A DNA stretch of 64,000 bases from Desmodesmus armatus (GCA_007449985.2 VIIQ02000679.1:466563-530562), one strand, 5' to 3'. Shown: positions 1-12,891, counted from the first letter of the stretch. The notes: generated by a model from the letters alone, not told the origin. Program-made: numbers and translations.

Positions 1-194
1 CCCTGCCACTTTTTTGTAACAGTCGGTGCAACTGTCGTCAGTAAGGCAATCACTAGAGTCTCTGACGTACTTCTGGCTAGGGCATTGCCATGTCCAGTAG
101 AGTGTGCACACAGTGACCACACCCCCCAACTGCACTACTGCAACAGCATAGCTGGGCTGTTCTGTCAGGACTGTCAAGAGTCACCCAAACTGGG

Positions 195-3100
195 ATGGCA
201 GCAGGAAGAATCCAAATCCATTCCTTCAATAGTCTAAGCAGGAGAATTCATTATATTTCATCTCTCCCGATGCTTGCAGCCCCCAACACAAACGCACGGT
301 TGCGCAGCTGCACAGCCCAGCAGGCCAGCACAACCCTAGGGCCCCGCATACTGGACAGCAGCAGCGGCCCACAACTCCTGCAGCAGCTAGATACGCTGTT
401 ATTTGATCAGGACGGCGTACTGTGGAGAGGCCAGGATCTGATACCAAACGCAGTGGAGGCGCTGCATGCCTTCAGGGCAGCAGGCAAACGGCTGCTCTTT
501 GTCACAAACAACAGCAGCAAGTCACGGCAAGAATATGTAGCAAAGTTCAAATCGCTGGGCATCGACGTAGCAGCAGAAGAGGTGGGTCCATGTGCTGCCT
601 ATCACCCAAATCATCATTATCCAGCTGCACTTCTGCTGCCCACAGCCTACTTGGCGTTGGGACAGGCATCACCATCTGCGCAGCTGCAGGCTGATCCTAT
701 CGCTGCAAGCTGGACCAAAACACCAATGACATGAACATGCAGCCTGCACTTGCTCTCTTGTACAATGACGTCTCTCCCGCCTCCCTTGCCCGGTTGCTCC
801 ATTCTTATGCGCCATGCACAGATTGTGTCGTCTTCATACACTGCAGCAGCGTATCTTGACTCCATTGGCTACAAGCAGCAGAGGCTGGCAGCTGGGCAGG
901 CTCCCTGTGTGCTGCTGTTGGGCTCGACAGGCATGCGGGATGAGCTGGAGGCAGTGGGGCTGCAGGTGGGTGGGTGGTGGGGGGAGTGGAGGCGGGGTGG
1001 GGTGGGGGTGGGGGGGGGGGGGGTGGAGGGTGGGGGGGGTGGAGGGTGTTTGGGGGGGGGGATGGAGGCATGAGGGATGAGCTAGAGGCAGTGGGGCTGC
1101 AGGTGGGGGTGGGGGGGGGGGGGGGGGTGGGGGGGGATGGGGGGGGGAGCCCCAGGGTGGGCTGCAGGTGGTGGGGGGGGGGGGGGGTGGAGGGGCAGAG
1201 GCGGGATCGGGGGTGGGTGGTGGTGGTGGAGGCATGCGGGATGAGCTAGAGGCAGTGGGGCTGCAGGTGGGGGGTGGGGGGGGGATGGGGGGGGGGTGGA
1301 GGGGGGTACCCCCACCAGTGGGTGGGTGGGCGGGCGGGCGGCGGGTGGGTGGGTGGGCGGGCGGGTGGGTGGGAGGGTGTGTCGACAGAGGGAGTACTTG
1401 GATACATGCAAGCCCACTAATGTGTGTTTGTGGAAGGGGGAGGGGTTGGATGGAAGTGGTGGATAGTGGTGGTGGTGGCCATATCTGCAGCAGTACACAT
1501 TCAAAGGGGGGGGGGTACCAGACTGTCATCCCTTGTGTTTATGCTGTGTGATGCTTCAGGTGGTAGATGCTGAGGAGCTGCAGCTGCCGCTCATGGACAA
1601 CGTGCAGGACATGCTGGACATGAAGGTGTGAGACAGCTGTGTGACGACTGTGCTGGCACAGTGTGACACAGTGTGCCACAGTGGAAAACACTGTGGCAGT
1701 CACTGTACTGCTGAAGCATGCTCGATCAACTGTGTGTGGCAGGGCCAGGGTGGCTATGCCCTTCCCACCACCGCAGCAATCTCACCTGCAGTAGCATCCG
1801 GTACAGGAAGGCGTTCTGAGGGCACTGGACCCTTGCAATGTCGGGAAGGAGTCGGGAAATGCTGTTTCTCAGAGTGTGTGACAGTCGCACGATCGTTGTC
1901 ATTTGGGGGTTTGCAGCCAGAGCGCCAGCACCCCGTGACTGCTCACATCCCTTGAGTGCCCTGACTACTGCATGTTTGCTGTGGCCTGCTTGCTGCAGCT
2001 GGACCCGCGCATCGGTGCTGTGGTGCTGGGCTGGGACGCACGCTTCACATACAGGTCAGCAACTCCTTCATCAGGCAACAAAGGGGCGGCCAGAAGAGCT
2101 GGGTGTGCTGGCTGGGGGTGCTGCCTGCACTCTAATTAGTTTTTTCGAAGGTACCAGAGAAGGGGGGGGGACACCCTGCCTGCAGGATTTTGATCCATGT
2201 GCCCGTCACGGTTGACTCCTGCAACAGTGACCGAGGATGCAAACAAACTGAGTTGTGTTGAAATAGGTTTGCCATGAACAGGTCTGTAATGGAGGGTCAA
2301 CAGGCAGGAATTGCTGTCAATGCAGCAGTAGGCACTGGCTCACTCTGCGCTCATTGCAGCAGGAGGCCTTGACTCTGTGTATTGCCTGCTGCTGTTGCCC
2401 GTCCCTCCTGCCTGTACACAGCAAGCTGGTGTATGCAACAGCTTTGATACGGGAGCAGCAGTGCCTGTTCATAGCAACCAACCTTGACCATGCAGACGCA
2501 ATCAGCAGCAGCAGCGGCAGCAATGGCAGCAGCAATGGCAGCGGCAATGGCAATGCCATGCCGTCCCTGGGGCGTGTGATGCCAGGCACTGGCTCCCTTG
2601 TCGCAGCAGTGCAAGTGGCGTCAGGGGTACAGCCAGTAAGTCCTGTGATTTTCACCGCGCTACTCCTCAGACACAGTGGCACTTGCATGAAACCCCTGAA
2701 CAGTAGTACCAACATGTACATTGTGGTTCTGGCCACTATACAAGAAACATCCAGTTGTCAGGTTGCTCCTACATTAAGTTTCCTTGTTGCCAGACACCCT
2801 GCAGGTGTATGTCATATCACCCTTCTCGGGCCATTACACACACTGTCTATGATGGGCATGCAACCTTGAAGCCCTTGCTTGCTGCTGCGTCGATGTGACA
2901 CTGCCCCTTCCTGTGTTGCCAGGTCAACGTCGGCAAGGGTGGGGCCTGGCTGTTTTCCCACTTGATGCAGCAGTACCAGCTACAGCCGTCACGAACGTGC
3001 ATGATAGGGGACCGCCTGGACACGGATGTAGCCATGGGCAAGCAAGGGGGCCTGGTGACGCTGCTGCCGCTAACAGGTATGGAGTGGTGCAAAGGTGCGA

Positions 3101-3569
3101 TGCTGCCTGAGGACCTCTTATCAACTGGTTCAGTAACACTGCTGTGGGAGATCAAGCAGGCAGGCAGGCAGGCAGGCAGCCAGGCAGGCAGGCAGGCAGG
3201 CAGCCAGGCAGGCAGACAGTGTTGGTAAAGCGAGGCCCCCTCGCGAGCGTCCCAGCCGACCCATCGCAATCGTCTGGGACCCAACCCGCCCTTGACTCAG
3301 GGTGCCACCAACTGTTGCGGGCTTTGGCCCAGCCCTTGCTGATTGTGGCGGATTTGGTAGTGTATGGAATGCACTTGCACTGTGGCACAACCTGTTCCCT
3401 GCTCAGGGGGTGGTGGAGCTCTTGTCCTGATGCTGCTGGTGTTGCCGCTGGTGCTGCCGCTGTTGCTACTGCTGCAGGGGTGACAACGTTACCCGAAGCG
3501 CTGGCAGCATCCCCTGAATCATCCCCTGATTACATCCTGGACAGCGTAGCGAGCTTGGCAGGGCTTTGA
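195..3569 (+). CDS. PGP: Phosphoglycolate phosphatase, chloroplast precursor (HAD superfamily)
   Basis: Hydrolyses 2-phosphoglycolate to glycolate, the first step of photorespiration, probably in the chloroplast stroma. Seven exons join in phase: 195-581, 822-965, 1560-1625, 1999-2054, 2422-2635, 2923-3076 and 3478-3569, giving about 370 aa. Residues 1-65 are rich in Ser, Arg and Ala and look like a transit peptide. HAD motif I is FDQDGVLW (D71 nucleophile, D73), motif II is FVTNNSSKS near residue 102, and motif IV is GDRLDTDVAMG in exon 6. The C-terminal PDYILDSVASL matches the family end. Exon 5 carries a Ser/Gly/Asn-rich insert between the cap domain and motif IV. The second intron is very G-rich and contains repeats of the exon 2 end (listed separately). 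The start at 195 is the first ATG in the frame; a second in-frame ATG at 270 is possible. Family assignment is firm; compartment is inferred. Confidence 0.9.
966..1559 (+). repeat. G-rich intron with duplicated exon-2 3' end
   Basis: Intron 2 of the phosphatase gene consists largely of G runs and GGGT/GGGC units, with several G runs of 7 or more. Two near-copies of the last ~36 bp of exon 2 plus its splice donor (encoding MRDELEAVGLQ) lie at about 1067-1104 and 1231-1268. They are separated by G-rich spacer, so the intron looks like a tandem amplification of exon end, donor and G-rich block. Confidence 0.8.
3155..3219 (+). repeat. (CAGG)n tetranucleotide microsatellite
   Basis: About 65 bp of CAGG/GCAG units with two AGCC interruptions, lying in the last intron of the phosphoglycolate phosphatase gene. 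Confidence 0.9.
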
Positions 3570-4431
3570 GCCATGTGGTAGGAGCGGGTGTGCATTGGTG
3601 TCATTGGTTGCAAGCAGCAGTGGTTGCAAGGACCCGGTTGATAGCTGGTAATTTGGGTCCGAAGGCATCAATAGATGTACAAAGGTAATCAGCATGCTCC
3701 GTACGACTACCTCTTACAGTATGGCGATGTCACTGAAACTCCCCTTTGGCACAGTCTGCAGTGCTGTTGCCAATTGATCAGGCGTTGTGGGACGCCCTTG
3801 CGGGTCCAACCACATCATTTGTCTTTTAATGAATAGTTTGTCAACGTATCATATCGACATACGGACTCTTACGCGGACAGCTATTGTGCCAGAAAGTATC
3901 GAAGTAGGCCCAGAGCTCGCCGTTGAAGCCTCCAATGCATGGAATGGGCTTGGAACTTGCAATTTCAGCTATAAACACACTCAAAGAGTATTATTGCTGC
4001 CAGCTTACTGCGCTGCCAGATCATCGGCATGTTTGACCGGGGAATATTTGCTTCCTACACATGCTCTGGCCCTCTGGCTGGTCCCACATAAGTAGTAACC
4101 TCGCCTAACGTGACGTCTGACGTTCAGACCGGCCCCGTGACCTTGTTGCCAAAAACAAATCCCATCCCAGGGGCGTCCGGACTTCTCGCCGCACACATTG
4201 CCTTATTCAGAAGAAAAGTGTGCTAGTACCGAGGTCTCTGAGCTTGCTTCTCTGGTATCGGGTTCTTGGGTGGTTAACAGACTCCCAAGAATACACTTCG
4301 GCCAGCGGCTTCTCCAGCCTCGTTGTTTAGCTTTCTCTTTTTTCAAGGGGTCGGGAACTGAGGGTGTTGTGTGGGTTGGTCGTCAGGCGGTTTCCTTGAA
4401 ACAGTAGTACTGCTGATGGCCTTGGCCTAGA
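3570..4431. other. Intergenic: PGP 3' flank and RNA-binding-protein promoter
   Basis: No coding signal that I can support. It must hold the 3' UTR of the phosphatase gene and the promoter and 5' UTR of the downstream RNA-binding-protein gene. Both genes read rightward. No clear TATA box was identified. Confidence 0.5.
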
Positions 4432-7400
4432 ATGGAGAATCTGACAGCCAGGATGGGTGCAGCCAGCATATCTAGCGATTCAGCACAGCCCAAGCACTCC
4501 AACCTCTACGTCAGTGGCTTAGGGCCCTCCCTGCTGTCTGAGCAGGCCCTGCTTGAGCTCTTCTCGCCGTATGGCAAGGTTGACACCTGCAGGCTGGTGC
4601 GCAACTCAAGGGACACCAAGAGCTTCGCTTTCGTGAAGTTCGACACCATCCCGGAGTCCCTGGAGGCAATTGCAGGCCTGAACAAGAAGACAGTGGGCGG
4701 TGGGGTCCTGGAAGTGAAGACAGCTGATGCAGGTATGCCAGGCTGGACCGTCCAGATTGCCTCGTGCCAGCTGCAGCCCAAGCAGTGCGGTGTTTGGCTT
4801 TCGCGAGTTTTCCTGACGTCTCCCTGTGTTCGTTTCATGTCGTGCTGCAGATGCTGGAGACAGGAACCCAGAGCTGCTGGCCCCACCCAGTGACAACCTG
4901 TATGCTAAGGTGCGTCCGTGTGCCGCTGTTGCAGCTCGACCAGGGTAGTAGGACGTGCAATACACTGTTGTAAGGACCAGTTGGCACCCACAGCACTTGA
5001 AAGCTTGGTGGGCTCAACAGATGCCACAGCCACCTGCCTAGGTTCTGCTGAACAAGGCAGTTGGTCAGGTGGTAACCGCCCTGAGCTCAACTACTGCCTG
5101 GCTATGCTGCCAGAGCCATGTCAGGGCCCCAGCGTGTTCATGTGCTCGTTGATTATGCTTAGGATGTCATGTTGTGCTGTTCATGCTACTCCTTTGGCTT
5201 GTCTGTATCCGTCTGTGCCACCCGCTGGCACCAACTGCCTGCTGGTGCTGCACACCCAGCAGGAGCCCCTCAGCCCCTGCTGCCCTTATCACGGTGCACA
5301 CAAACCTCTGTTATGAACCCAACCTCACAAACGTGCATCCACACAACCCCCTGTCTCCACAGAACTTGCCCAAGAACCTTTCAGAGGACGAGCTAAGGGC
5401 CCTCTTCAGCCCGTATGGTGCTGTGATCGAGTGCCGCGTGCTGCACAGCGGCACTGCCCGCACAGACAGCGGCACGGGCGCAGGTGCACTCGTGCGCATG
5501 GGGACTATGGATGAGGCAGCACAAGCCATCGCACACCTGCACAACCAGCGCCTCGCGGGGTCTGTCATGCCCCTCGTGGTGCGCTTTGCAGACACTCAGG
5601 TAATCAACTGCCGCAGGGTTTTGTCTGGGTGGTGCTGTTTGGCATGGGTGGTTGTAGACAGAGAGCGTGCAGGGGTGGTGCTGTTTGGCATGGATGGTTG
5701 TGGTAGTGACCTGCTTGTTTGTGCAGGGCCCTGCCTGTACTGGGTGGGCTGTTGCAAGCACTGTCTGCATGCATATGTTGCTCAGAGGCAGTGTGTGCCT
5801 GTATGGCGGTAAATCATTCTCTGGTGCCACCACCACTGCCTCCCCACTGTCAAACACTCTCACGCACGCACAGAGTCTCATCATCACCACACACTCATGC
5901 TTTCAGCAGATTTTTATCCCTGGCAAGCAGTACCCAGCACATGCACTTGGGACACCAGGGTGACTGTCGCACCCTACGCACATTGAGCGCCAGCATGCAC
6001 AACCGCGCCTGCCATGCCTGCTGTTCACGCATTGCTTGTGCACTGTGCACGCTACGCAACCGTCAATCCAAAGCTCACAATCCCCTCCAGCACACATGGA
6101 CTCTCCGCATGATATGCTTGCTGCTGCCCACCACCCACCTGACTGTGTCCTGCAGGAGCAGAAGGCAAAGAAACTAGCCCGCCAGGCTAAGCGCGAGCCA
6201 ACCGTTGGCGCCCGCTACGTGCCGAGCCAGACCTACTCCTCTTCATACGGGCACATGGGCACCCCCCTGCACGAAGTCAGCAGCTATGCCAGCTCTACAC
6301 ACATGGGCAGCCCTGGCTACTACAGCCCGTGCACCCAGGTTCAGGTGAGGGTTACAGTATACTACAGTACAGTACAGTAATCGGGGTACAGAGTCCTAAC
6401 CTTGGCAATAGCCAGCGAGCCAAGGGCTCATGAGGGTCACAAGGGGATACACGGAGTGTCAGGAACCATGCTTGGATTCAGCGGGAGTGTGTGTGGCTGC
6501 ACCTGCAGTGTGGCTGCACCTGCAGTGCGCTGCAGGCGCAATGTCACCACCACCAAGAAGGGTGTGTCAGGACACACATCCTTCATTATGACGGTGGTGG
6601 TTCAACCCACCTTGCAGGAACTGCAGCTCCTGTTTGGACAGCTTGTCATGTGCACGCATGCTTCGTGGCCTCCCCTGTCTTAGCATGAATGCATGCCTGC
6701 ATACATGCTAAGACAGGGGAGGCCAACGTGTGAAGCATGGCTGCTGCATGCGTGCAGCAGGCACGCACAGCACATTGTCCTGCACGTCCAACTGACACCA
6801 TCAGGGCGGGTCCCCAGCTTCACTGTGCATGCAGTTGCCAGTACGCGAAGCAAACTGTGTGTCTTTGACTACCAATATTGCTGCTGTTGCTGTTGCTTAC
6901 AACCCCTGTATGGTTGCTGCTGCTGTGGTTCCTGCAGGCTCAGCACACGGCATGATGTACAGCCCAGCAACCTGCAGCGTGTACATCAAGCACCTCCCAG
7001 AGCAGGTGGGTGGTTTTGTGTGATTGCTGATCACTCTGTCATATAGACCTGCAGGAACCGGGATGTTCTGCTGGAAGTGATCCTGTGCTGGGTCCCAACA
7101 GCTGACTCGCATTGCCAGTTATCTGCGTAGCTGTGTGCAGTCCACGCCACCCATGCACACGCTGCTATGCCATAGCAAGCCCAGCATGGGTCGCACTGAC
7201 TGGATTTGTACAGACTGCATGATGGGATCTTGCTCAATGGGGTTGATGCCATAGCTGTGCGTCAATGGCTATATTGTTGTGAGTAGTAACTGGTGTGTTG
7301 TCCTCCTGCTGCTGCTGCTGTTGCTTGGCGCTGCGCTGCCGGTTGCACCCTGCAGACTGACCGCCTGTGGCTGTACGAGAAGTTTGCGCCGTTTGGCGGT

Positions 7401-7643
7401 GTGATGAGCGTGCGCGTGCTGACCACAGAGACTGGCATCTGCCGCGGTGTGGGCTTCATTAACTACGCGGACCCCGACTCTGCTGCGCGCGCTGTGGCGG
7501 CCATGAATGGCATGCCTGTGGGAGGAGACCGCCGGCTGTATGTGGCGATGCAGACACACCGTCAGCAGCAGCAGCAGCAGCAGCTCTCTCCACACCAGCA
7601 CTCCCCACACCAGCACCATCAGCACCACCAGCACATGTTCTGA
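4432..7643 (+). CDS. RNA-binding protein with three RRM domains (ELAV/CELF-like layout)
   Basis: Likely a nuclear or cytoplasmic RNA-binding regulator; the target is unknown. Exons supported: 4432-4732, 4851-4909, 5363-5599, 6156-6344, one ending at 7005, and 7356-7643. RRM1 starts at NLYVSGLGPS and contains RNP1-like KSFAFVKF. RRM2 starts at DNLYAKNLPKNLS across exons 2-3. RRM3 runs from SVYIKHLPEQ into exon 6, with RNP1 CRGVGFINY. A linker rich in Tyr/Ser/Gly separates RRM2 and RRM3. The C-terminus is a Gln/His tail (CAG repeat at 7562-7585). The fifth exon's 5' boundary is unresolved: no acceptor near 6850-6990 keeps the phase left by exon 4, so a further small exon between 6345 and 6950 is likely. 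Two adjacent RRMs, a linker and a final RRM resembles ELAV/CELF proteins, but no orthologue is claimed. Confidence 0.85.
6667..6724. repeat. Perfect 21-bp inverted repeat (hairpin) in an RRM-gene intron
   Basis: The left arm 6667-6687 is exactly complementary to the right arm 6704-6724, with a 16-nt loop. Complementarity continues imperfectly outside the arms (CATGCTTC on one side, GAAGCATG on the other). Transcribed with the host intron it would form a stable stem-loop. It could be a small-RNA precursor or a miniature transposon remnant. Confidence 0.85.
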
Positions 7644-10600
7644 GGGAGTGCTGCTTCCATCCACGCCAGGGCGTCTTGCATGTTGCAACGGGCGGGGTAG
7701 GGTTTTGTTTGCTTGATGTTGTCTTGCTGTGTTGGGCCGGGTATGTGCAGGGCTGAAGATGTCAGAAGGGGGGTCTTTTCTGTTTGGCTGGGGTGCATGT
7801 CTGGCGCATGTGGGTCCTGGGCTATACTGTGAAGCCTTGGCTTTCCCGGGGTTGGGTCCCTTGCTGGGGAAGGGGGTGTGAGAGTGTGCAGTTGTAAGCG
7901 GCACACATGTGGATGTCAGCTGGTTTCTGTGGGCTTTGTGGCACTCACTGACTCTCGATCACTCAATGGCTGCTCCGGCACATGTTCCGTGTTGTCATGT
8001 GCTTTTTTGTTGCTTTGACGCATGGCACTTGCCGTGGGCGTTGGAGGGTTTGTGTGGAGAGACACGACACTGCATATCATGACTTGTTGCACCCAGCCAT
8101 CGCAGGGTGCGTGAAACACCCACGTGTTGGTAGGCGGTAGCTGGCGCATGCGCGGCTCAGTGCTCGCTCTGTGCTGCACTGCCCTGCACAGCGCCACTCT
8201 TGCATGCCGGCCTGTGCAAGGGTATTTGGACAGCACTCGAAGCAGTCCTGTGTCATGCTGGTGCACCTAGCGCAGTTGCGCCGGCGCCCTGGGTTTGTTG
8301 TGTGACTTGTTGTGACAGGAACTGGCTGCAGGAGGCACACACTTGTTGAGGAGGGTGTTGACCGGGGTCAGCACAGTGGCTGCATGATATGGTTACATGC
8401 CTGGGAGACATCGCACACCACCAGCCATCGTCTCTTGACAGACTCTGCATGCTGTGGTGTCCTGGGATCGGCTTTGCACATGCCATCCCCTGCTGCTGCA
8501 TGCTGCACACCTGCAGGATGTGACTGCGCACTACACTCCTGTGCGGTACAGCACTCACTGCAGGAGGTGTACTCTGCGGTACAGTTGTGCTGGGGCGATG
8601 TCCTGCTGTTCATGCACCCTTTGTTGTGTGACTCATCATTTTGCGCATACATACCACCTTTGCATGCTTGCATGTTGCTGGCGCTGTGCATGCTGTGCAG
8701 CTGGTGTCTGGTGTGTCTGTTGGTGTGTGATGTTTTTGAACGCCATGGGCTGGATGTCGCCCTGAGGAGGCTGTGTGTTGTTCTGCATGACCCTTGTGAC
8801 CCCTACTGCTGCACGAAAGTTCACATGTGCATGCGGTATGTGACTTTGACCTGACAGCAGGTGGTGCTGGCAGGTTGGGACCTGCTCCTTGCTTTTGTTG
8901 TGTCCTGCATTTGTACTTCAGCCATGCATATGGTGCTGTAGTGACCCTAAGATGTACGATGTGTGCTGGGGCATCGTCTGCGCAAGTGCACAAGCGCGCA
9001 GCATGTCAATTTGGCACAGCGTGCGACTGCAGGCTGCATCACAGCTGCGCTGAGCTGACCTTTTGACATGTGTGCAACTTTGCGCTTTGTCAACGGTGCA
9101 TGCAGACATGCTGAACGTGCTGGGCAGTGGCATGTGTGGTGTATGGCCCTGGCATGCACTGGGCATGTGCTGCAGACCAGGGCACTCTTGGCATCGCTGC
9201 ACGCGCAAGTGGTCCTGGCAGTGCATCTTGCTTCAGCCGGCAGCTGTGCTGGACATGCGTTGGAGTTGCATGTTGGTCATGTGTACTGCACGATGCACAC
9301 ATCTGTTTGACTGGGCTGATAGGTTTGCTGCAATCGGATTGGCTTGTGCAGCAGGGGACTGCCTGCTGCTGTGCAGCCTCGGTGTTCTACTGGTCGCATG
9401 CTGTGTTGTCACAGCTGCTCGTCAATTGCTGCCATGGCAGGGGTTTTGCACTCCAGGGTTTGGGCGGCTTTGCATGCATGCATGCATGCTGTCTGATGTC
9501 ACTGGGCGCAGCCCCTGGGTCAGTCCTTGCAATCGCCCCATCAGCCCAAGGCTTGACCCTTTTGGTGCATTGTTTGCTTGCTTCACGAGGGAACACTTGT
9601 TACCAGAGCGTGCTGACTGTGCTACACCAACCACGTCTGTCCGGGTTTGGATCAGCTTTTTGTCAGAAGGAAATGGGGCACCTCCAACCCAAGGCCTGGC
9701 TGGTGTGCAGTTGTACGCCTGAATCTGCGCTGCACATGCACGCAGGCTGTCTGTAGTGCATGTGCCATGTGTCATGTTGTGTCCTGCTGAACATTTGGGG
9801 GCGATTCGGTCACTTCAGCTGCAACTGTGGTGTTGGGGGCAGCTTTTGGGGGCATGGTGGCTGCGGCAGTTGCACCAGTGATGTGTTTACCCAATACAGT
9901 GGTGGTTTCAAGGGAAAAGTAACTCAGCCCTTGCGTTGTGTGCTATGTGTGTCGCTGTGTTTGAGGCAAGGCGTGCGGTCAGCTGTCTGTTGTCAGCAAC
10001 AGCTGTAGACGGCATACGTGGCGGGTGGCATTGAGTGGGCAAGCAAGTGGATTGGACTGCACAGGTGGCAGGCAAGCACAAAAGCCGCGGCTGACAACTG
10101 GTGCTTCTGTGCGCACACAGGCACCACTACACGGTGTGTAGACAATGTGTGCAGTGCTTCCGGTGTTTGTTTGCAGAGCCGCCACGTGCTGCTGTGTTCA
10201 CAAGCACCCCCTGGCGCCCTCTTTTATGCTGTTGTCCGTCTTGACTGAAGTATGTGGAGTCTGACATGGACGACTTTGGTTGGAATTGCTGTCTGACGTG
10301 CACTTTTGGTTTTGAACGCTGTCGGGTTGTGTGCCTGCCGCACAGTGCAGGTGTTTACTGCATGCAGCGCGCATGACCACAGGTGCAGCCATGTGCCTTG
10401 GGTCTGCCCCTTGCGTTCTTGACAGTGACCCTGACCTTTATTGCACCTGGAGGCGACGTCTGTGCATGCTCATGCATGCACGGCATGACGGCTGGTTACA
10501 TCAGCACTGTATTAGTCACGGCTCATGGTTATCCTGCTTTTGAATGTATCACCTTTTCCGCCCCGCTGCCCAGCACACGTCTTGAGGGACCCCAGCAGAG

Positions 10601-12891
10601 TTGCTAGACCCATTTGGGCTTACATGCCGATGACTTTTGCGACAGGGCTTGTTCACAGGGCATAGCTGCCCAGTAACGCAAGCCCGCTACTCGCCAGCGT
10701 TGTCTGTGGTGGGTTTTACTGGCATGGCGTTGACTGGTACTAGCCCTATATTGCACTGCACTGCAGCAGGTGGATGTCGCATGCTTGCTTGACAGTAGGT
10801 TTGGGTGGATTTGGCAACGGATGGGCGCTGCGCATGCCCTCTGATGCAAGCACCAGGGCTGCACATGCGTTTGTCGCACGCGCCTGGCCATGTCCTGGAC
10901 GCCTTGCTTGCTGTCTGCTGGGAAAGAGGGCCGCCTGTGCGCTCAGACAGCAGCCAAGTGTTCTGCTGCCCCTTGGCAATGTCCTTACTTACCTTACTGT
11001 GTGTGTCTATACCGTTTCCACGATTGGGGGTCACAGTTTGCAGCCTGCCTGCAAAACGGCACAGCACCTAACCTGCTGCGGCAAGCCCGAGCAGGCCCTT
11101 GTCTGGGTCTCTTCCTTGCACGCCTGGTTGTCATACCTGCCTGGTGTCTGTACCTGTATAACAGGACTTGACAGCCCAGCTGCGTTCCTGGGACATGGAG
11201 ATGCAGCCGGTGTGTGGATGACAGCGGAGAGGTAGCTGAGCTGACTTGCTGTGTGCAGTGTTGCTGGAGGGGTGCTGAGTGCAGCCCCATCGCCACCTGT
11301 GGATGGTTAGGCACATCTACGTATGTTATTTATGATATGTGGCCCTTGCCCGCACGCATAATTATGTGGTCCTTGTAAGGGCCTGGTGTGGGCCCATGGC
11401 GCGGCTCACACCAGACTGACCAGCTGTCAATTCCAGCTTGTTTTGTTACTTTAATATGGTCGTGACTTACCTACGTACATTCCATATGTACCCACCTGTA
11501 AAAGGTGGCACAGAGCTACATACGTATGTATGCACATGCACATCAGCTTGTGCTCCTGCTGGTCTGCCCCCATCCTATGCACGGATCGTGCCGCCCCCGC
11601 CACTGCTGCATGTCTGATGGTGCGTGTTGTTCCTCTTGATCTCAGGTGCCGCTTTTCAACAGTGCTGCTACTATGATGCATGGGAGTGTGTTGTCGGTGC
11701 ACAGCAGACGGTCAGCTCTGCCTGTATCCACCCACACCTACACGCCCCGTTTTAGTGTGCCCCAGCTAGCATAGAGGTGCCTTGGTGGGTGTTGGCGACA
11801 GCTCCAGCAGGCATTTGTGCATATGATTATGCATTCGTAGGCAAGATAGCTCAAGCTGGCCTAGAAGATGGGCACTGCACGGTGCCGTTGCTAGTTGGTT
11901 GAACGGTCTGTGCCAGGTAGAACTACCCCCCAGCACGTGCCGGTTTACCAACACAGGGTGCTGAGCATGGTCTGCTGGCACTGTGTAGCAGGCAGAGGCT
12001 AAATGTGTGTGTGGTTGTTGTTGAACGGCCGCCATTGATTGGCAGGGTGTGAGCTCACTTCTTGTTTGAGTTGTGCAGCGCTTGCGGCCCTGAGAAAGGG
12101 TGCATGTGGCATGATTGTCTGCACATACACGGCCGAACAAGGTAACCAGCAACAGACAGGGGGTATGCTCATCCGTTCAATGGGGTTTCTGCAGTCGTCA
12201 AGGGCCTGCTCTTTCCACCTGAACCCCATGCAGCAAGCACATGCCACACAATCAAGAGTTGCACTACCAAGTACATGAATATGCAAGCTGCCAGGGGCCC
12301 CTGTGAGAATCGCAAGTTTCAACACCCCAAACGTGCATATGAGCCTGCTGCACATGCTGGCTTATGGCAACCACCAGCTCAAAGACCCTGCCATACAATC
12401 CTGCGCTTGCGCTGGCAAGGCACGGACGGAATCGTAAACATAAAAGTCCATCCTGTAACAGGCACTCTTGCAGCCCGGTGTGACTGTGACCGTTCACTTT
12501 GAAGCACTTTGCTGTGCTGATGAAGCAATGGTGCGAAGCTCTCAGGCTGGGGATCAGAGGATGCAACCCCTGTATACACCGGTCCTGCCTACAAATTCAC
12601 AGCTTTGCGACGACACACAGGTGATCAGGTCACGAAGTGCAGCGGCTGGCAATGGCCGATCCCTATCCCATGTTGGGATGCACAGAGGAGTTGAGGAAAG
12701 AAGGGTCAGTGCTGCCGACCGGCCTGCTTGCCGGCTGGATTCATCAAGTCAATGCCGCGGTGGTCGCTGTACACAGCAATGCTGGTCAACTCAGCAACCG
12801 TGGCCGCCACTGTGACACAGCGCTGGCTGTCAAACACCAGGGAACTGCACTGTCTGCAGTGCAGGCCCAATCTGTGGAGCGCCTAAGGCCA
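7644..12891. other. Long gene-poor stretch between convergent genes
   Basis: About 5.2 kb between the stop of the RRM gene (+) and the stop of the GATA gene (-). Open frames here give Cys/Trp/His-rich translations in several overlapping frames, as expected from TG/TGC-rich non-coding DNA, and none shows a domain. Present are a (TGCA)n run near 9473-9491, a perfect palindrome ACATACGTATGT at 11519-11530, and an AT-richer patch around 11310-11560. The near part is probably a long 3' UTR. No tRNA or rRNA was recognised. Confidence 0.6.

Noticed and set aside
834..1529. 231-codon minus-strand frame rich in Pro/His
   Set aside because: It is the antisense reading of the G-rich PGP intron, so the composition is forced by the repeat.
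3130..3390. Minus-strand frame with LPACLPACLP repeats
   Set aside because: Translation of the CAGG microsatellite.
9063..9756. Overlapping plus-strand open frames of about 200 codons
   Set aside because: Two frames are open together and both are Cys/Trp/His-rich, as expected from TG-rich non-coding sequence; no domain, no splice context.
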